Below, in pieces: positions 9,001 through 18,185 of a stretch of DNA of 64,000 bases. Under the pieces are notes generated by a model that was not told the origin of the DNA, searched no databases, and saw nothing but the letters and a program-made list of their open reading frames with translations. This DNA comes from Allobranchiibius sp. CTAmp26. GTDB lineage: Bacteria > Actinomycetota > Actinomycetes > Actinomycetales > Dermatophilaceae. The number at the start of each line of letters is the position of its first letter. Position 1 is the stretch's first letter. The stretch spans positions 1 through 64,000 of the forward strand of contig NZ_JAGEKR010000013.1 in assembly GCF_017565405.1 (NCBI RefSeq). Reading direction: 5' to 3'. The position numbers were made by a program, and so were the translations under genes.

Positions 9001-9033
9001 GTCGCGGCGCGCTCCATAGGGGCGCGCGGTGAC
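9001..9033. terminator. Bidirectional hairpin between convergent genes (CTATAG-loop family)
   Basis: A 12-position stem (9001-9012 with 9022-9033), with one G.U pair and one mismatch, closes a 9-nt loop tccataggg. It lies between convergent genes ending at 8989 and 9042. Arms and loop resemble the perfect hairpin at 15867-15902. Confidence 0.65.
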
Positions 9034-9041
9034 TCTGGCGG

Positions 9042-10760
9042 TCAACGCGCGCGACGCACCCGGCGTTCGTCCCACACCGGCTCGTCCGACTCGTAGACGT
9101 CGCCCTCCTGACCGAAGACCAGGAACCGGTCGGACCCGCGGGTGAACCACCGGTCGTGCGTGACCGCTACAACCGTCCCCTGGAACGCCGCGAGCCCCTC
9201 CTCCAGCGCCTCGGCCGAGTGCAGGTCGAGGTTGTCGGTCGGTTCGTCCAGGAGCAGCAACGTCGCGCCCGACAGCTCCAGGAGCAGGATCTGGAAGCGC
9301 GCCTGCTGGCCACCGGACAACGAATCGAAGGTCTGCTCCGCCGAGCGCGCCAGCTCGTAGCGGTCCAGCGCGCGTGACGCCTGCTCGCGGGGCATCCCGT
9401 CGCGGTGCTCGTCGCCGCGGTGCAGGATCTCCAGGAGCGTGCGCCGCAGCAGCGCCGGGTGCTGATGGGTCTGCGCGAACCATCCCGGTCGCACCCGGGA
9501 GCCCAGGCGCGCAATGCCTTGGTGCACCACGGGATCCGGCTGCACATCGCCGACCGGCTGATGTTCGAGGTCGGGGTCGCTGCCCCCGGCCGCGAGCAGC
9601 CGCAGGAAGTGCGACTTGCCCGACCCGTTCGACCCGAGGACCGCCACCCGCTCGCCGTACCAGATCTCCAGATCGAAGGGCCGCATCAGGACCTCGGTCG
9701 GTGACGACGCACCGCCGGCGGCGAGTTCGAGGTGCTCGCAGATCACCGCGCGCTTGGCGGTCCGGCCGCCCGTGAGGCGCATGGTGACCTTCTGCTCGTT
9801 CGGCGTGACCTCCGGCGGCCCGGCCTCCTCGAAGCGGCGCAACCGGGTCTGCGCGGCCTGGTAGCGCGCGGCCATGTCGGAGTTGTACGCGGCCTTCTGC
9901 CGGTACATCAGCACGAGCGCCTTCAGCTTGGCCAGCTCCTCGTCCCAGCGCTTGCGCAGCTCCTCCAGACGGTTGTTGCGGTCGACGCGTGCCTGCGCGT
10001 ACGTCGCGAACCGTCCCGGGTGCATCCAGGCGATCGATCCGGCACCCGTGGGCTCCAACGTCGCGACACGGGTGGCGACCTGGTCGAGCAACTCCCGGTC
10101 GTGGCTGACGAAGAGCACCGTCTTGGGCGACTCGTTCAGGGCGGCCTCGAGCCACCGCTTGGTGGGCACGTCGAGATAGTTGTCCGGCTCGTCCAGCAGG
10201 AGGACCTCGTCGGGGCCGCGCAGCAGCGCCTCCAGGACCAGGCGCTTCTGCTCGCCACCGGACAGGGTGGCGACGTCGCGCCACTGCGCCTTGTCGTAGG
10301 CCACCCCGAGGGCGGCGACCGTGCAGACGTCCCACAGGATCTCGGCTTCGTAACCGCCCACCTCGCCCCAGTCCACGAGCGCCTGCGCGTACGCCATCTG
10401 GGTGGGCTCGTCGTCGCGTTCCATCATCGCCAGCTCGGCGGCGTCGACCGCTCGCGCAGCCTGCGCCACCGGGTGCGGCGCGACGCCGACCAGCAGGTCC
10501 CGGACGCTGACGCTCGTGCCGTCCCGGCCCACCTTGCCGATGAACTGGCGCATCACGCCGAGCCCGCCCGTGCGAGTGACAGCACCGGAGTCCGCCGCGA
10601 TCTCCCCCGAGATGATCCGCAGCAACGTCGTCTTCCCGGTGCCGTTTGGTCCGACCAAGGCGACCTTCGCGCCCTCACCCACCCGCAGGCTGACGTCGCC
10701 GAGCAGCGGCCTGCCGTCGGGCAGGTGATATCCGATGCCGTTCACGTCCACATGTCCCAC
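9042..10760 (-). CDS. ABC-F family ATPase
   Basis: A 572-aa protein with two ABC ATPase domains and no membrane domain, the layout of ABC-F factors that act on the ribosome (translation factors or target-protection resistance). Domain 1 has Walker A GPNGTGKTT (near residue 38), signature LSGGEQKRL and DEPDNYLD. A charged linker (about residues 255-330, LEELRKRWDEELAKLKALV) follows. Domain 2 has GSNGSGKSH, LSGGQQARF and DEPTDNLD. The start ATG matches MGHVDVNGIGYHL. It stands alone, divergent from a DinB-like gene. Whether it confers antibiotic resistance cannot be told. Confidence 0.92.
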   Translation of the reverse strand: MGHVDVNGIGYHLPDGRPLLGDVSLRVGEGAKVALVGPNGTGKTTLLRIISGEIAADSGAVTRTGGLGVMRQFIGKVGRDGTSVSVRDLLVGVAPHPVAQAARAVDAAELAMMERDDEPTQMAYAQALVDWGEVGGYEAEILWDVCTVAALGVAYDKAQWRDVATLSGGEQKRLVLEALLRGPDEVLLLDEPDNYLDVPTKRWLEAALNESPKTVLFVSHDRELLDQVATRVATLEPTGAGSIAWMHPGRFATYAQARVDRNNRLEELRKRWDEELAKLKALVLMYRQKAAYNSDMAARYQAAQTRLRRFEEAGPPEVTPNEQKVTMRLTGGRTAKRAVICEHLELAAGGASSPTEVLMRPFDLEIWYGERVAVLGSNGSGKSHFLRLLAAGGSDPDLEHQPVGDVQPDPVVHQGIARLGSRVRPGWFAQTHQHPALLRRTLLEILHRGDEHRDGMPREQASRALDRYELARSAEQTFDSLSGGQQARFQILLLELSGATLLLLDEPTDNLDLHSAEALEEGLAAFQGTVVAVTHDRWFTRGSDRFLVFGQEGDVYESDEPVWDERRVRRAR

Positions 10761-10883
10761 GGACGACGATTCTCCCCTGTCCGCGCGTGATGCGTCATTT
10801 CGTTTTACCGGTGGCTGTCGGTGCGCACTCCTATCGTCGGTTCACGGAGAGACCGGGTAGGAGCAAGCCAGAGAGGACCGCAC

Positions 10884-11462
10884 ATGCCGACACCGGGGAT
10901 GCACACCGAGAACGAGGAGATCGCGCTCTATCTGCAGGCGCAGATCGCCGCCATCCGTGCCGCGGCGTACGGGTTGACCGAGGCGCAGGCACGGCAGACA
11001 CCGTGTCGCAGTGCCCTGTCCATCGGAGGCCTCGTCACGCACGCGACGTACGTGATGAACGGTCGATTACGACGCGACGCCGAGGGCAGCCGCACGACCG
11101 AGCTGACACCGGAGGGCTTCGCGAGATTCACCGGGAGCTTCGCCCTCTCCGACGACGACACGCTGCAGGCGGCACTGGGACGGTTCGACACGGCCGCCGA
11201 GGCGTTCCTCGCCAGTGCGCGGTCCGCCGACCCCGACAGCACGTCCATCGAACCGCCCGCGCCGTGGGACGGCGTGCTGCAGGACACCCCGACCACAGAG
11301 CGGTTCTACCTCCTGCACCACATCGAGGAACTGGCCCGGCACGCCGGACACGCCGACATCATCCGCGAGCAGATCGACGGCGCCGACGGTGCGTCGCTGA
11401 CGGCCGCGGTCGAGGGCCGACCGGCGAACGACTTCTTACAACCCTGGTCACCGCCCGGGTGA
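10884..11462 (+). CDS. DinB-like / DUF664 family protein
   Basis: A 192-aa four-helix-bundle protein of the DinB/mycothiol-dependent enzyme superfamily (DUF664 branch). The segments [40 protein letters not shown] and a C-terminal [27 protein letters not shown] carry the histidines expected to bind a metal. I start at the ATG of [12 protein letters not shown], preceded by GAGAGGA. Members may be mycothiol-dependent transferases or detoxifying enzymes; the reaction is unknown. The next gene, pxpA, begins 10 nt downstream. Confidence 0.83.
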   Translation: MPTPGMHTENEEIALYLQAQIAAIRAAAYGLTEAQARQTPCRSALSIGGLVTHATYVMNGRLRRDAEGSRTTELTPEGFARFTGSFALSDDDTLQAALGRFDTAAEAFLASARSADPDSTSIEPPAPWDGVLQDTPTTERFYLLHHIEELARHAGHADIIREQIDGADGASLTAAVEGRPANDFLQPWSPPG

Positions 11463-11472
11463 GAATGAAGCG

Positions 11473-12237
11473 GTGAGCCCCACCATCGATCTGAACGCCG
11501 ACCTGGGCGAGAGCTTCGGCCGATGGCAGCTCGGCGACGACGACGCCCTCCTGGAGACGGTCACCTCCGCGAATGTCGCGTGCGGTTTCCACGCCGGCGA
11601 CCCGGCCACGCTCGTGCGCACCTGCCGTGCGGCCGCGGCGGGCGGCGTGCGGATCGGCGCGCAGGTCGGCTACCGCGACCTGGCCGGCTTCGGACGCCGT
11701 TTCATCGACGTGTCGCCGGAGGATCTCTTCGCCGACGTGGTCTACCAGATCGGTGCGCTGGACGGGATCGCCCGGAGTCAGGGCGCCCGCGTCACCTACG
11801 TCAAACCGCACGGCGCTCTCTACAACACGATCGTGCACCACGAGGAGCAGGCCGCTGCGGTGGTCGCCGCCGTCCGCTCGGTAGACGACGGCCTGCCGAT
11901 CCTCGGCCTGCCCGGATCGGCTGTGCTCGCGGCGGCGAGGACGTCCGGGTTGCGGACCGTCGTCGAGGCGTTCGCGGACCGCGCGTACGTCGCGGACGGC
12001 ACGCTGGTCGACCGCCGCGAGCCCGGCGCTGTGCTGGACGACGCCGGCCTGGTCGCGGATCGGGTCGTGCGGATGGTCACCGACGGCCGGGTGCGCTCCA
12101 TCGACGGCTCGGATGTCGAGGTGTCCCCGGATTCGGTATGTCTGCACGGTGATTCACCCGGCGCCGTCGCGATGGCGCGGGCGGTGCGCTCCGCCCTCTC
12201 GACGGCCGAGGTGCAGGTCGCCTCGTTCCTGGACTGA
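11473..12237 (+). CDS. pxpA: 5-oxoprolinase subunit PxpA (LamB/YcsF family)
   Basis: A 254-aa subunit of the ATP-dependent 5-oxoprolinase that opens pyroglutamate to glutamate. The family hallmark [23 protein letters not shown] at the N-terminus is unmistakable, with [13 protein letters not shown] and VKPHGALYN further in; these hold the conserved acidic and histidine residues of the TIM-barrel-like fold. GTG start. First of pxpABC, all three in the standard order and tightly spaced. Confidence 0.96.
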   Translation: MSPTIDLNADLGESFGRWQLGDDDALLETVTSANVACGFHAGDPATLVRTCRAAAAGGVRIGAQVGYRDLAGFGRRFIDVSPEDLFADVVYQIGALDGIARSQGARVTYVKPHGALYNTIVHHEEQAAAVVAAVRSVDDGLPILGLPGSAVLAAARTSGLRTVVEAFADRAYVADGTLVDRREPGAVLDDAGLVADRVVRMVTDGRVRSIDGSDVEVSPDSVCLHGDSPGAVAMARAVRSALSTAEVQVASFLD

Positions 12238-12247
12238 GGACCCGACC

Positions 12248-12874
12248 ATGCGACTGCTGCCGTGCGGGGAGTCGGCCATCCTCGTCGAGCTGGACTCCAC
12301 GGGGGAGCGGGATGCCCTGCACGACTGGCTGCACTCGGCGCGACCGGCCGCCGTCGCGTCGTACGTGCCGGCGCACCGCACCGTGCTGGTCGCCGTGGCG
12401 ACACCCGCGCTGGTGCCGTCGGTCGCCGACTGGCTGCGCGCCCGCGTGCTGTCCGATCCGCCCTCCCGGGCGAGCGAACCGTCGAGCGAGCTGGTGGTCG
12501 AGGTCGCCTACGACGGTGCCGATCTGGCCGAGGTCGCCGAGCATCTCGGCATCACTGCAGGCGAGGTCGTACGCCGGCACACCGAGCAGCTCTGGCGTGT
12601 TGAATTCGTCGGATTCAAGCCAGGATTCGGCTACCTGATCGGTGACACCGGCGGCCTGCACGTGCCCCGCCGGGAGTCACCGCGGAGCCGCATCCCTCGC
12701 GGTGCCGTGGCCTTGGCCGGTGACTACTCCGGCATCTATCCGTCACCCTCACCCGGGGGATGGCAGCTCATCGGGCACACCGAGCAGGTGCTGTTCGACC
12801 CGGACGCGACGCCCGCCGCGCAGCTGACCGCCGGCACGACGGTGCGCTTCGTCGAGGCGGTGGCCCGTGGCTGA
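12248..12874 (+). CDS. pxpB: 5-oxoprolinase subunit PxpB (KipI family)
   Basis: A 208-aa cyclophilin-like subunit that works with PxpC. Recognisable blocks are the N-terminal LPCGESAILVELD and the C-terminal FKPGFGYLIGD, VPRRESPRSRIPRGAVALAG and GGWQLIGHT. I start at ATG 10 nt after pxpA; the upstream open frame only overlaps pxpA. Its end overlaps the start of pxpC by 8 nt. In Bacillus the homologue KipI inhibits a sporulation kinase, but the A-B-C arrangement here points to 5-oxoprolinase. Confidence 0.95.
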   Translation: MRLLPCGESAILVELDSTGERDALHDWLHSARPAAVASYVPAHRTVLVAVATPALVPSVADWLRARVLSDPPSRASEPSSELVVEVAYDGADLAEVAEHLGITAGEVVRRHTEQLWRVEFVGFKPGFGYLIGDTGGLHVPRRESPRSRIPRGAVALAGDYSGIYPSPSPGGWQLIGHTEQVLFDPDATPAAQLTAGTTVRFVEAVARG

Positions 12875-13745
12875 GCTCGAGGTGCTCGCCGTCGGCTCGC
12901 AGGCGCTGGTCGAGGACCTGGGTCGGCCGGGTCTGGCCCACCTCGGGGTCCCCGCCTCCGGCGCCGCCGACCGTGCATCCCTGGCCCAGGGCAACCGACT
13001 CCTCGGCAACCCTGCGGGTGCGGCCGGTGTCGAGGTGCTGCTCGGGCGCTTCGCCTGTCGCGCGGACTCCCCTCTGCTCGTCACGCTCACGGGTGCTCCG
13101 GTGAGCGCCACCGTCGACGGTGAGCCTGCACCGTTCGGCATCCCCTTCGTCGTACGCCGAGGGCAACGGCTCGCGCTCGCCACACCCAGGCACGGCATGC
13201 GCACCTACCTGTGCGTGCGGGGCGGGCTCGGCGGCACCCGGCACTTCGGCAGCGTCGCCGCCGATCCGACGTCCGGGCTCGGCACCCCGCCGCTCGCGCC
13301 CGGCGATCGCCTCCCGATCGGGGCCGCGTCCGGTGAGCCCACGGCCGGGGTCGCGGTCGCCGGTGTCGACACAGCGCGCGATCCCGTCGAGGTGCGCGCG
13401 ACCTGGGGACCGCGCGAGGACCGGCTGACCGATCGGTCCGTCGGGCAGCTGGCCGAGGCTTTCTGGACCGTCAGTCCACAGGTCGACCGGGTCGGCATCC
13501 GCCTCGACGGCGTCGCGCTCTCCCTGCGCAACGACGAACAGCTGCGCAGCGAGGGCGTCGTACGCGGCGCGGTGCAGGTGCCGCCGTCCGGTCTGCCGGT
13601 GATCTTCCTGGCCGACCATCCCACGACCGGCGGTTACCCCGTGGTGGCGGTCGTGGCCGATCGCGACACCGACCGGCTCGCCCAGATGCGACCGGGTGAC
13701 CGGCTGCGGTTGCGACCACACCGGGTGTCGTGGGCCGCCGATTGA
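12867..13745 (+). CDS. pxpC: 5-oxoprolinase subunit PxpC (KipA / biotin-dependent carboxyltransferase-like family)
   Basis: A 292-aa cyclophilin-like subunit completing the 5-oxoprolinase complex. Characteristic stretches are VEDLGRPGLAHLGVPASGAAD (N-terminal), RTYLCVRGGL, RLDGVAL and FLADHPTTGGYPVVAVV near the C-terminus. GTG start overlapping pxpB. It converges on truA, with only 10 nt between the two stop codons. The older 'carboxyltransferase' label comes from similarity to domains of urea amidolyase and is probably not its function. Confidence 0.95.
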   Translation: MAELEVLAVGSQALVEDLGRPGLAHLGVPASGAADRASLAQGNRLLGNPAGAAGVEVLLGRFACRADSPLLVTLTGAPVSATVDGEPAPFGIPFVVRRGQRLALATPRHGMRTYLCVRGGLGGTRHFGSVAADPTSGLGTPPLAPGDRLPIGAASGEPTAGVAVAGVDTARDPVEVRATWGPREDRLTDRSVGQLAEAFWTVSPQVDRVGIRLDGVALSLRNDEQLRSEGVVRGAVQVPPSGLPVIFLADHPTTGGYPVVAVVADRDTDRLAQMRPGDRLRLRPHRVSWAAD

Positions 13746-13755
13746 CCGCTCGGGC

Positions 13756-14586
13756 TCAGAGGGGTTCGCGGGTCCTGCGCGACTGCGCGGCCCGCGCCGC
13801 CAACTCGTCGTCGGGCGGGTAGGTGACCTCCTCCAGGCACAGACCGTGCGGCGGCATGACCGTCACCGCCGGGTGCCGACTGCGGTCGCGCAGCACCTGC
13901 TCGGGCCACTGCACCGACCGTCGCCCCTCGCCGACCGGCAGCACGACACCCACCAGCGAGCGGACCATCGAGTGGCAGAACGCGTCGGCCAGCACGGTGG
14001 CCGTCACGGTGCCGTCCGGCTCACGGGTCCAGCGGTAGTCCAGCAGCGTGCGTACCGTGGTCGCACCTTCCCGTCGCTTGCAGAACGCTGCGAAGTCGTT
14101 CAATCCCAACAGATTCCGCGCTGCGGCGTCCATCAGGCCGACGTCCACGGGGTGCTTCACCAGGACGGTGTCGCGGCGCCGGATCGGGTCGAGGGTGGCC
14201 GGGTCGTCGCAGAGCCGGTAGCTGTAGCGACGGCTGGTGGCCGAGAACCGAGCATCGAAACCCTCGGCCGCGCGCGCCACCCGGCGTATCACCACGTCCC
14301 GGGGGAGCACTCCGTTCAGCCGGCGTACGGCGGCGTCGGCGGGTGAGCGGTGCGAGCGGGCGGGGAGGGCCTCGTACGACGCGTCGTCCAGATCGAGGTG
14401 GCAGACGGCACCCCGGGCGTGCACCCCGGCATCGGTACGCCCCGCAACGGTCAGACGCGGCGGGCTCTGGCGAAGGATCGTGCCCCACGCCTGCGCCAGC
14501 GTCTCCTCGACGGTGCGCAGCCCGGGCTGGCTCGCCCACCCGGAGAACTCGCTGCCGTCGTACCCGAAGTCCACCCGCAGCCGCAC
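13756..14586 (-). CDS. truA: tRNA pseudouridine(38-40) synthase TruA
   Basis: Forms pseudouridine in the tRNA anticodon arm. The 276-aa length fits. The catalytic Asp lies in AGRTDAGVHA, preceded by the typical start LRVDFGYDGSEFSGWASQPG. FCHSMVRSLVG is the conserved C-terminal motif. I start at GTG (VRLRVDFGYD); the long upstream open frame is antisense to the transporter gene and unconserved. truA normally follows rplQ directly; here a plus-strand transporter and a small gene separate them. Confidence 0.95.
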   Translation of the reverse strand: MRLRVDFGYDGSEFSGWASQPGLRTVEETLAQAWGTILRQSPPRLTVAGRTDAGVHARGAVCHLDLDDASYEALPARSHRSPADAAVRRLNGVLPRDVVIRRVARAAEGFDARFSATSRRYSYRLCDDPATLDPIRRRDTVLVKHPVDVGLMDAAARNLLGLNDFAAFCKRREGATTVRTLLDYRWTREPDGTVTATVLADAFCHSMVRSLVGVVLPVGEGRRSVQWPEQVLRDRSRHPAVTVMPPHGLCLEEVTYPPDDELAARAAQSRRTREPL

Positions 14587-14667
14587 CCGGACAGGGTATC
14601 CGGCGACGCGGGGACGACATCGACGCAACCACGCCGTCGTACGCCGCGGGCATGCCACCATCTGCGG

Positions 14668-15861
14668 GTGACCCCACCCGCAGACTTCACCCGACGGCGG
14701 GTCGCGGTGGCCGGCGGATTCGCCACCCAGGGCCTGGTCTTCATCGCGCTGAGCACGAAGCTGCCCGCCATCCAGGACCGGTTCGGCATCGGTCCCGGCG
14801 AATTCTCCGCGCTGCTGCTCGCGCTGGTGATTGCCGCAGGCGCCGGCTCTCTGGCGGCCGAGCAGTTGGCACCGCGGCGGGGCAGCGACACCACGCTGCG
14901 GATCGGGTTCGCCCTGATGGTGATCGCGCTGCCGGTGGTCGGGTTCAGCCACCAGCTATGGGTGCTCGCGGTCGGGATGGCGCTCTACGGCGGTGCACTC
15001 GGCATGGTCGACGCGACGACGAACATGCAGGGCGTGACGTTGGAGCATGCAGCCGGACGCCCGATCATGCCGAGCTTCCACGCCGCCTGGACCCTGGGCG
15101 GCATCGTCGGCACCCTGCTCGCGCTCGCGCTGACCCATGTGTCGCTGGGTGTCGCCGCCCTCATCCTCGCGCTGTTGCCCCTCGGCGCGACCTTCCTGCC
15201 GTATCTGCGCGCGGCCGACCCGTCCGCGCCCCGGCCGCCGATCGACCGACCGCCCGTCGTCCTCGAGGTGCCCTGGCGTCGCATCCTGGTGGTCGGCGCG
15301 GCCCTGGTCCTCTTCTACATGGTCGACACGGCCGTCACCACCTGGGGTCCCACCTACGTGGACCGCACGTTCGATGCTCCCGGCCCGCTCGTCGCCGTCG
15401 CCACCCTGCCCTACCTCGCGGCATCGCTGGTGGGTCGCGGGTCCGGCGATCGACTCGCCGCCCGTTTCGGGGCAACCCCGCTGCTGCGGGTAGGTGCCTG
15501 CGTCGGGGCTGTGGGCCTCGCGATCGTCGTCCTCGCGCCGTCGTCGTACGTCGCGATGGCGGGCTTCGTGGTCCTCGGCACCGGTGTGGCGGTGGTCGCG
15601 CCGCTCAGTTTCTCCGCGGCGGCATCGATCGCCCACGAAGGGTCCGGCCTGGACCCTGCGGCTGAGCGAGCCCGGGTCGACGCGGTGATCGCACGCTTCA
15701 ACCAGTTCAACTATCTCGGTGCCGTGCTCGGCTCGGTGATGACCGGAGCGGTCGGAAAGGACTCGCTGCGCTACGGATTCGCCGTACCGATGGTGCTGAT
15801 CCTCGGCATCGTCCCGCTGGCCCGAGCGTTCGGGAGAGACGCCGCAGCCACTGTCGAGTGA
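14668..15861 (+). CDS. Major facilitator superfamily transporter
   Basis: A 397-aa membrane protein with about 12 hydrophobic segments. It begins FTRRRVAVAGGFATQGLVFIALSTKLPAIQDRFG, typical of small MFS exporters of the YfkF/sugar-efflux type. The central break after helix 6 (residues ~180-200, RAADPSAPRPPIDRPPVVLEV) matches the MFS cytoplasmic loop. I start at GTG 81 nt from the divergent truA start; the upstream frame is antisense to truA. Substrate unknown. It ends just before a strong bidirectional hairpin. Confidence 0.87.
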   Translation: MTPPADFTRRRVAVAGGFATQGLVFIALSTKLPAIQDRFGIGPGEFSALLLALVIAAGAGSLAAEQLAPRRGSDTTLRIGFALMVIALPVVGFSHQLWVLAVGMALYGGALGMVDATTNMQGVTLEHAAGRPIMPSFHAAWTLGGIVGTLLALALTHVSLGVAALILALLPLGATFLPYLRAADPSAPRPPIDRPPVVLEVPWRRILVVGAALVLFYMVDTAVTTWGPTYVDRTFDAPGPLVAVATLPYLAASLVGRGSGDRLAARFGATPLLRVGACVGAVGLAIVVLAPSSYVAMAGFVVLGTGVAVVAPLSFSAAASIAHEGSGLDPAAERARVDAVIARFNQFNYLGAVLGSVMTGAVGKDSLRYGFAVPMVLILGIVPLARAFGRDAAATVE

Positions 15862-15866
15862 GGATG

Positions 15867-15902
15867 GAGTCGCGGCGCGCCCTATAGAGCGCGCCGCGAC
15901 TC
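15867..15902. terminator. Perfect 14-bp hairpin with CTATAG loop
   Basis: Arms 15867-15880 and 15889-15902 pair perfectly around the loop cctataga. It separates the convergent MFS gene (ends 15861) and the small acidic gene (ends 15916), so it can serve both. Closely similar in arm and loop to 9001-9033. Confidence 0.85.
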
Positions 15903-15915
15903 CCGCCGGGCAGGG

Positions 15916-16077
15916 TCAGCCGTCGGTGGCCTGCGGATCGTCCGAGGCGGACTCGGCGTCCGCGGCGGTCGCGCCGGCCGAAGCCTCCTGCGCATCCTTC
16001 TCGTCGGCCTCCGTGGTGCCGGCGGGCGCGTCCTGCTCGACCTCGGGGATCGTGCCGTCGTCGCTGGGATCGGTCAT
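15916..16077 (-). CDS. Small acidic protein of unknown function
   Basis: A 53-aa, very acidic, Ala/Asp/Glu-rich protein (MTDPSDDGTIPEVEQD, then ADEKDAQEASAGATAADAES). A strong AGGAGG lies 5 nt before its ATG, the main reason to believe it is translated. It has no membrane segment or known motif and is probably disordered. It sits between rplQ and truA on the same strand. It could be a small actinobacterial hypothetical; a reading-frame artefact is the alternative. Confidence 0.55.
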   Translation of the reverse strand: MTDPSDDGTIPEVEQDAPAGTTEADEKDAQEASAGATAADAESASDDPQATDG

Positions 16078-16170
16078 CGGGTCCTCCTGAGAGATGGATG
16101 TACTGCACCCACCCTCGCACCCGGTCATGCCGGCGCCGTCGGGGGCCGGTCGCCGCGCCCGGGTACGGCG

Positions 16171-16204
16171 AAGGGCCGCCACCCCGCGTGGGGCGACGGC
16201 CCTT
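16171..16204 (-). terminator. Terminator of the alpha operon, after rplQ
   Basis: Arms 16171-16185 and 16190-16204 pair at 13 of 15 positions around a GCGT tetraloop, 20 nt beyond the rplQ stop. Confidence 0.75.
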
Positions 16205-16224
16205 CGGCCAGCAGGTGTCCTGCG

Positions 16225-16950
16225 TCAGTCGTCGGACTCGGAGGAGGCATCGGACGCCTCTTCCGGCGCACCGGTCTGGGCGGACGCGCCACCAGCCGGC
16301 TCGAAGCCGGCCGCAGCTGCTGCCTCGGGTGTGGTGAACCAGACCTCGGCCACCGTCGACTCGAACCAGCGCGAACCCTCGACGTGGTACTTCATCGAGT
16401 CCTCGTTGCCCTTGACCACGAACTTCTCCGGGTCGGGCGACGCACCCCCGTCCAGCGGGGCGGCCGAATCGGCGCCGTACTTGCCGTCAGCGGACTCGGC
16501 GGCGGGCGCGGCCTCGGCGGCCTTGTCGGCAGCCGAACGCCGGGTGGCGCCCTCTGCCTCGGCGACGACGGCGCGCTGGGGCTTGGCGTTGACGGCCTCG
16601 CGGACCAGCTCGATCACGGCCATGGGGGCGTTGTCGCCCTTGCGCGGCGCGATCTTGGTGATCCGGGTGTAGCCGCCGCTGCGCTCGGCCATGTCGGGCG
16701 CGATCTCGGTGAAGAGACGGTGTACGACGCCCTTGTCGCGCACCACCGTCAGCACCCGGCGACGGGCGTGCAGGTCACCGCGCTTGGCGAAGGTGACCAG
16801 GCGCTCGGCCAGCGGACGCAGCCGCTTGGCCTTCGCCTCGGTGGTGGTGATCCGGTCGTGCTCGAACAACGCCGTGGCCAGGTTGGCCAGGATGAGCCGC
16901 TCGTGCGCAGGACCGCCGCCGACGCGGGGGCCCTTGGTAGGGGTAGGCAT
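16225..16950 (-). CDS. rplQ: 50S ribosomal protein L17 with C-terminal sunset-like domain
   Basis: A 241-aa protein. Residues 1-122 are a standard L17 ([22 protein letters not shown], ending [13 protein letters not shown]). An Ala/Glu-rich linker (about 125-172) leads to a compact block at 175-220 with [21 protein letters not shown] and [19 protein letters not shown]. This matches the small 'sunset' domain (KGN..S..YH.PGS...T..E.WF....A..AGF) found on some actinobacterial secreted and ribosome-associated proteins. An acidic Ser/Glu tail follows. Typical L17 is 115-190 aa, so this is a true fusion. It is last in the alpha operon. Confidence 0.96.
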   Translation of the reverse strand: MPTPTKGPRVGGGPAHERLILANLATALFEHDRITTTEAKAKRLRPLAERLVTFAKRGDLHARRRVLTVVRDKGVVHRLFTEIAPDMAERSGGYTRITKIAPRKGDNAPMAVIELVREAVNAKPQRAVVAEAEGATRRSAADKAAEAAPAAESADGKYGADSAAPLDGGASPDPEKFVVKGNEDSMKYHVEGSRWFESTVAEVWFTTPEAAAAAGFEPAGGASAQTGAPEEASDASSESDD

Positions 16951-17003
16951 TGAATCTCCTTGGTCTACGAATCACGCTGCGGTGGCAGCGGATTCAAAGC
17001 GGC

Positions 17004-18035
17004 TCAGTACTGCTCGTCCTCGGCAAAACTGACGTCGGTCTCGGGTGCATCCTCATCGTCGTCGTACCGGTCGGCGATGGCGCTCGCGTCGAACCCGGGA
17101 GGGCTGTCCTTGAGCTGCAGACCCATCTCGACCAGCTTCTCCTTGACCTCGTCGATCGACTTGGCACCGAAGTTGCGGATGTCGAGCAGGTCGGCCTCGC
17201 TGCGTCCGACGAGTTCACCCACGGTGTGGATGCCCTCGCGCTTGAGGCAGTTGTAGGAGCGGACCGTGAGGTCCAGGTCCTCGATCGGCATCGACAGGTG
17301 CGCGGCGAGCACGGCGTCCGTCGGCGACGGGCCCATGTCGATGCCCTCGGCCTCGACGTTGAGCTCACGGGCCAGACCGAACAGCTCGACCAGGGTTTTA
17401 CCGGCCGAGGCCATGGCGTCACGCGGGGCCATCGAGTTCTTGGTCTCGACGTCCACGATCAGCTTGTCGAAGTCGGTGCGCTGCTCCACACGGGTGGCCT
17501 CGACCTTGTAGGTCACGGACAGCACCGGGGAGTAGATGGAGTCGACCGGGATGCGGCCGATCTCCTGCTCGGCAGACTTGTTCTGCTGGGCGGAGACGTA
17601 CCCGCGGCCACGCTCGACCGTCAGCTCCATCTCGACCTTGCCGGAGTCGTTCAGCGTCGCGATCTGCAGATCGGGGTTGTGCACCTCGACACCGGCGGGC
17701 GGTGCGATGTCAGCAGCCGTGACGGCGCCGGGGCCCTGCTTGCGCAGGTACATGACGACGGGCTCGTCCTGCTCGGAGGAGACGACGAGGCTCTTGATGT
17801 TCAGGATGATCTCGGTGACGTCTTCCTTGACACCGGGGATCGTGGTGAACTCGTGCTGCACACCATCGATGCGCAGGCTGGTGACCGACGCGCCGGGGAT
17901 GCTGGACAGCAGGGTCCGGCGCAGGGAGTTGCCGAGCGTGTAGCCGAAGCCGGGCTCCAGCGGCTCGATGACGAACCGTGAGCGGTTGTCGGCGACGACT
18001 TCCTCGCTCAGGGTGGGGCGCTGTGCGATGAGCAC
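17004..18035 (-). CDS. rpoA: DNA-directed RNA polymerase subunit alpha
   Basis: A 343-aa alpha subunit. The N-terminal dimerisation domain (about 1-230) contains [21 protein letters not shown]. The C-terminal domain (about 250-315) carries the UP-element contact region [15 protein letters not shown] and the following [14 protein letters not shown] start at GTG ([12 protein letters not shown]), as in other actinobacteria, preceded by GGAAGGAAAG; a GTG six codons upstream is possible. A 16-bp palindrome lies between rpsD and this gene. Confidence 0.97.
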   Translation of the reverse strand: MLIAQRPTLSEEVVADNRSRFVIEPLEPGFGYTLGNSLRRTLLSSIPGASVTSLRIDGVQHEFTTIPGVKEDVTEIILNIKSLVVSSEQDEPVVMYLRKQGPGAVTAADIAPPAGVEVHNPDLQIATLNDSGKVEMELTVERGRGYVSAQQNKSAEQEIGRIPVDSIYSPVLSVTYKVEATRVEQRTDFDKLIVDVETKNSMAPRDAMASAGKTLVELFGLARELNVEAEGIDMGPSPTDAVLAAHLSMPIEDLDLTVRSYNCLKREGIHTVGELVGRSEADLLDIRNFGAKSIDEVKEKLVEMGLQLKDSPPGFDASAIADRYDDDEDAPETDVSFAEDEQY

Positions 18036-18126
18036 TGTTTCTTTCCTTCCCACGGGCGACCGCTATTTGACGCCTCGTGTATGCCGCGCGCGAGCTTCGG
18101 TCCACTCACGCACGTTGACCCTTCGC

Positions 18127-18176
18127 CGGTTGTCAGCGGATTCGAGGCGTATCCGCCAGGAATCCGCTGACAACCG
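18127..18176. repeat. CGGTTGTCAGC palindrome between rpsD and rpoA
   Basis: A 16-bp perfect stem (18127-18142 with 18161-18176) around an 18-nt loop, 9 nt beyond the rpsD stop and inside the alpha operon. The outer arm begins with the same eleven bases as the element at 50462-50511. It could attenuate transcription between rpsD and rpoA, or be an RNA-processing site. Confidence 0.85.
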
Positions 18177-18185
18177 AGGAGGGGA

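Noticed and set aside
9042-10760. ABC-F protein as an antibiotic-resistance determinant
   Set aside because: The family includes many housekeeping translation factors, and no regulatory leader or resistance neighbour supports a resistance role.
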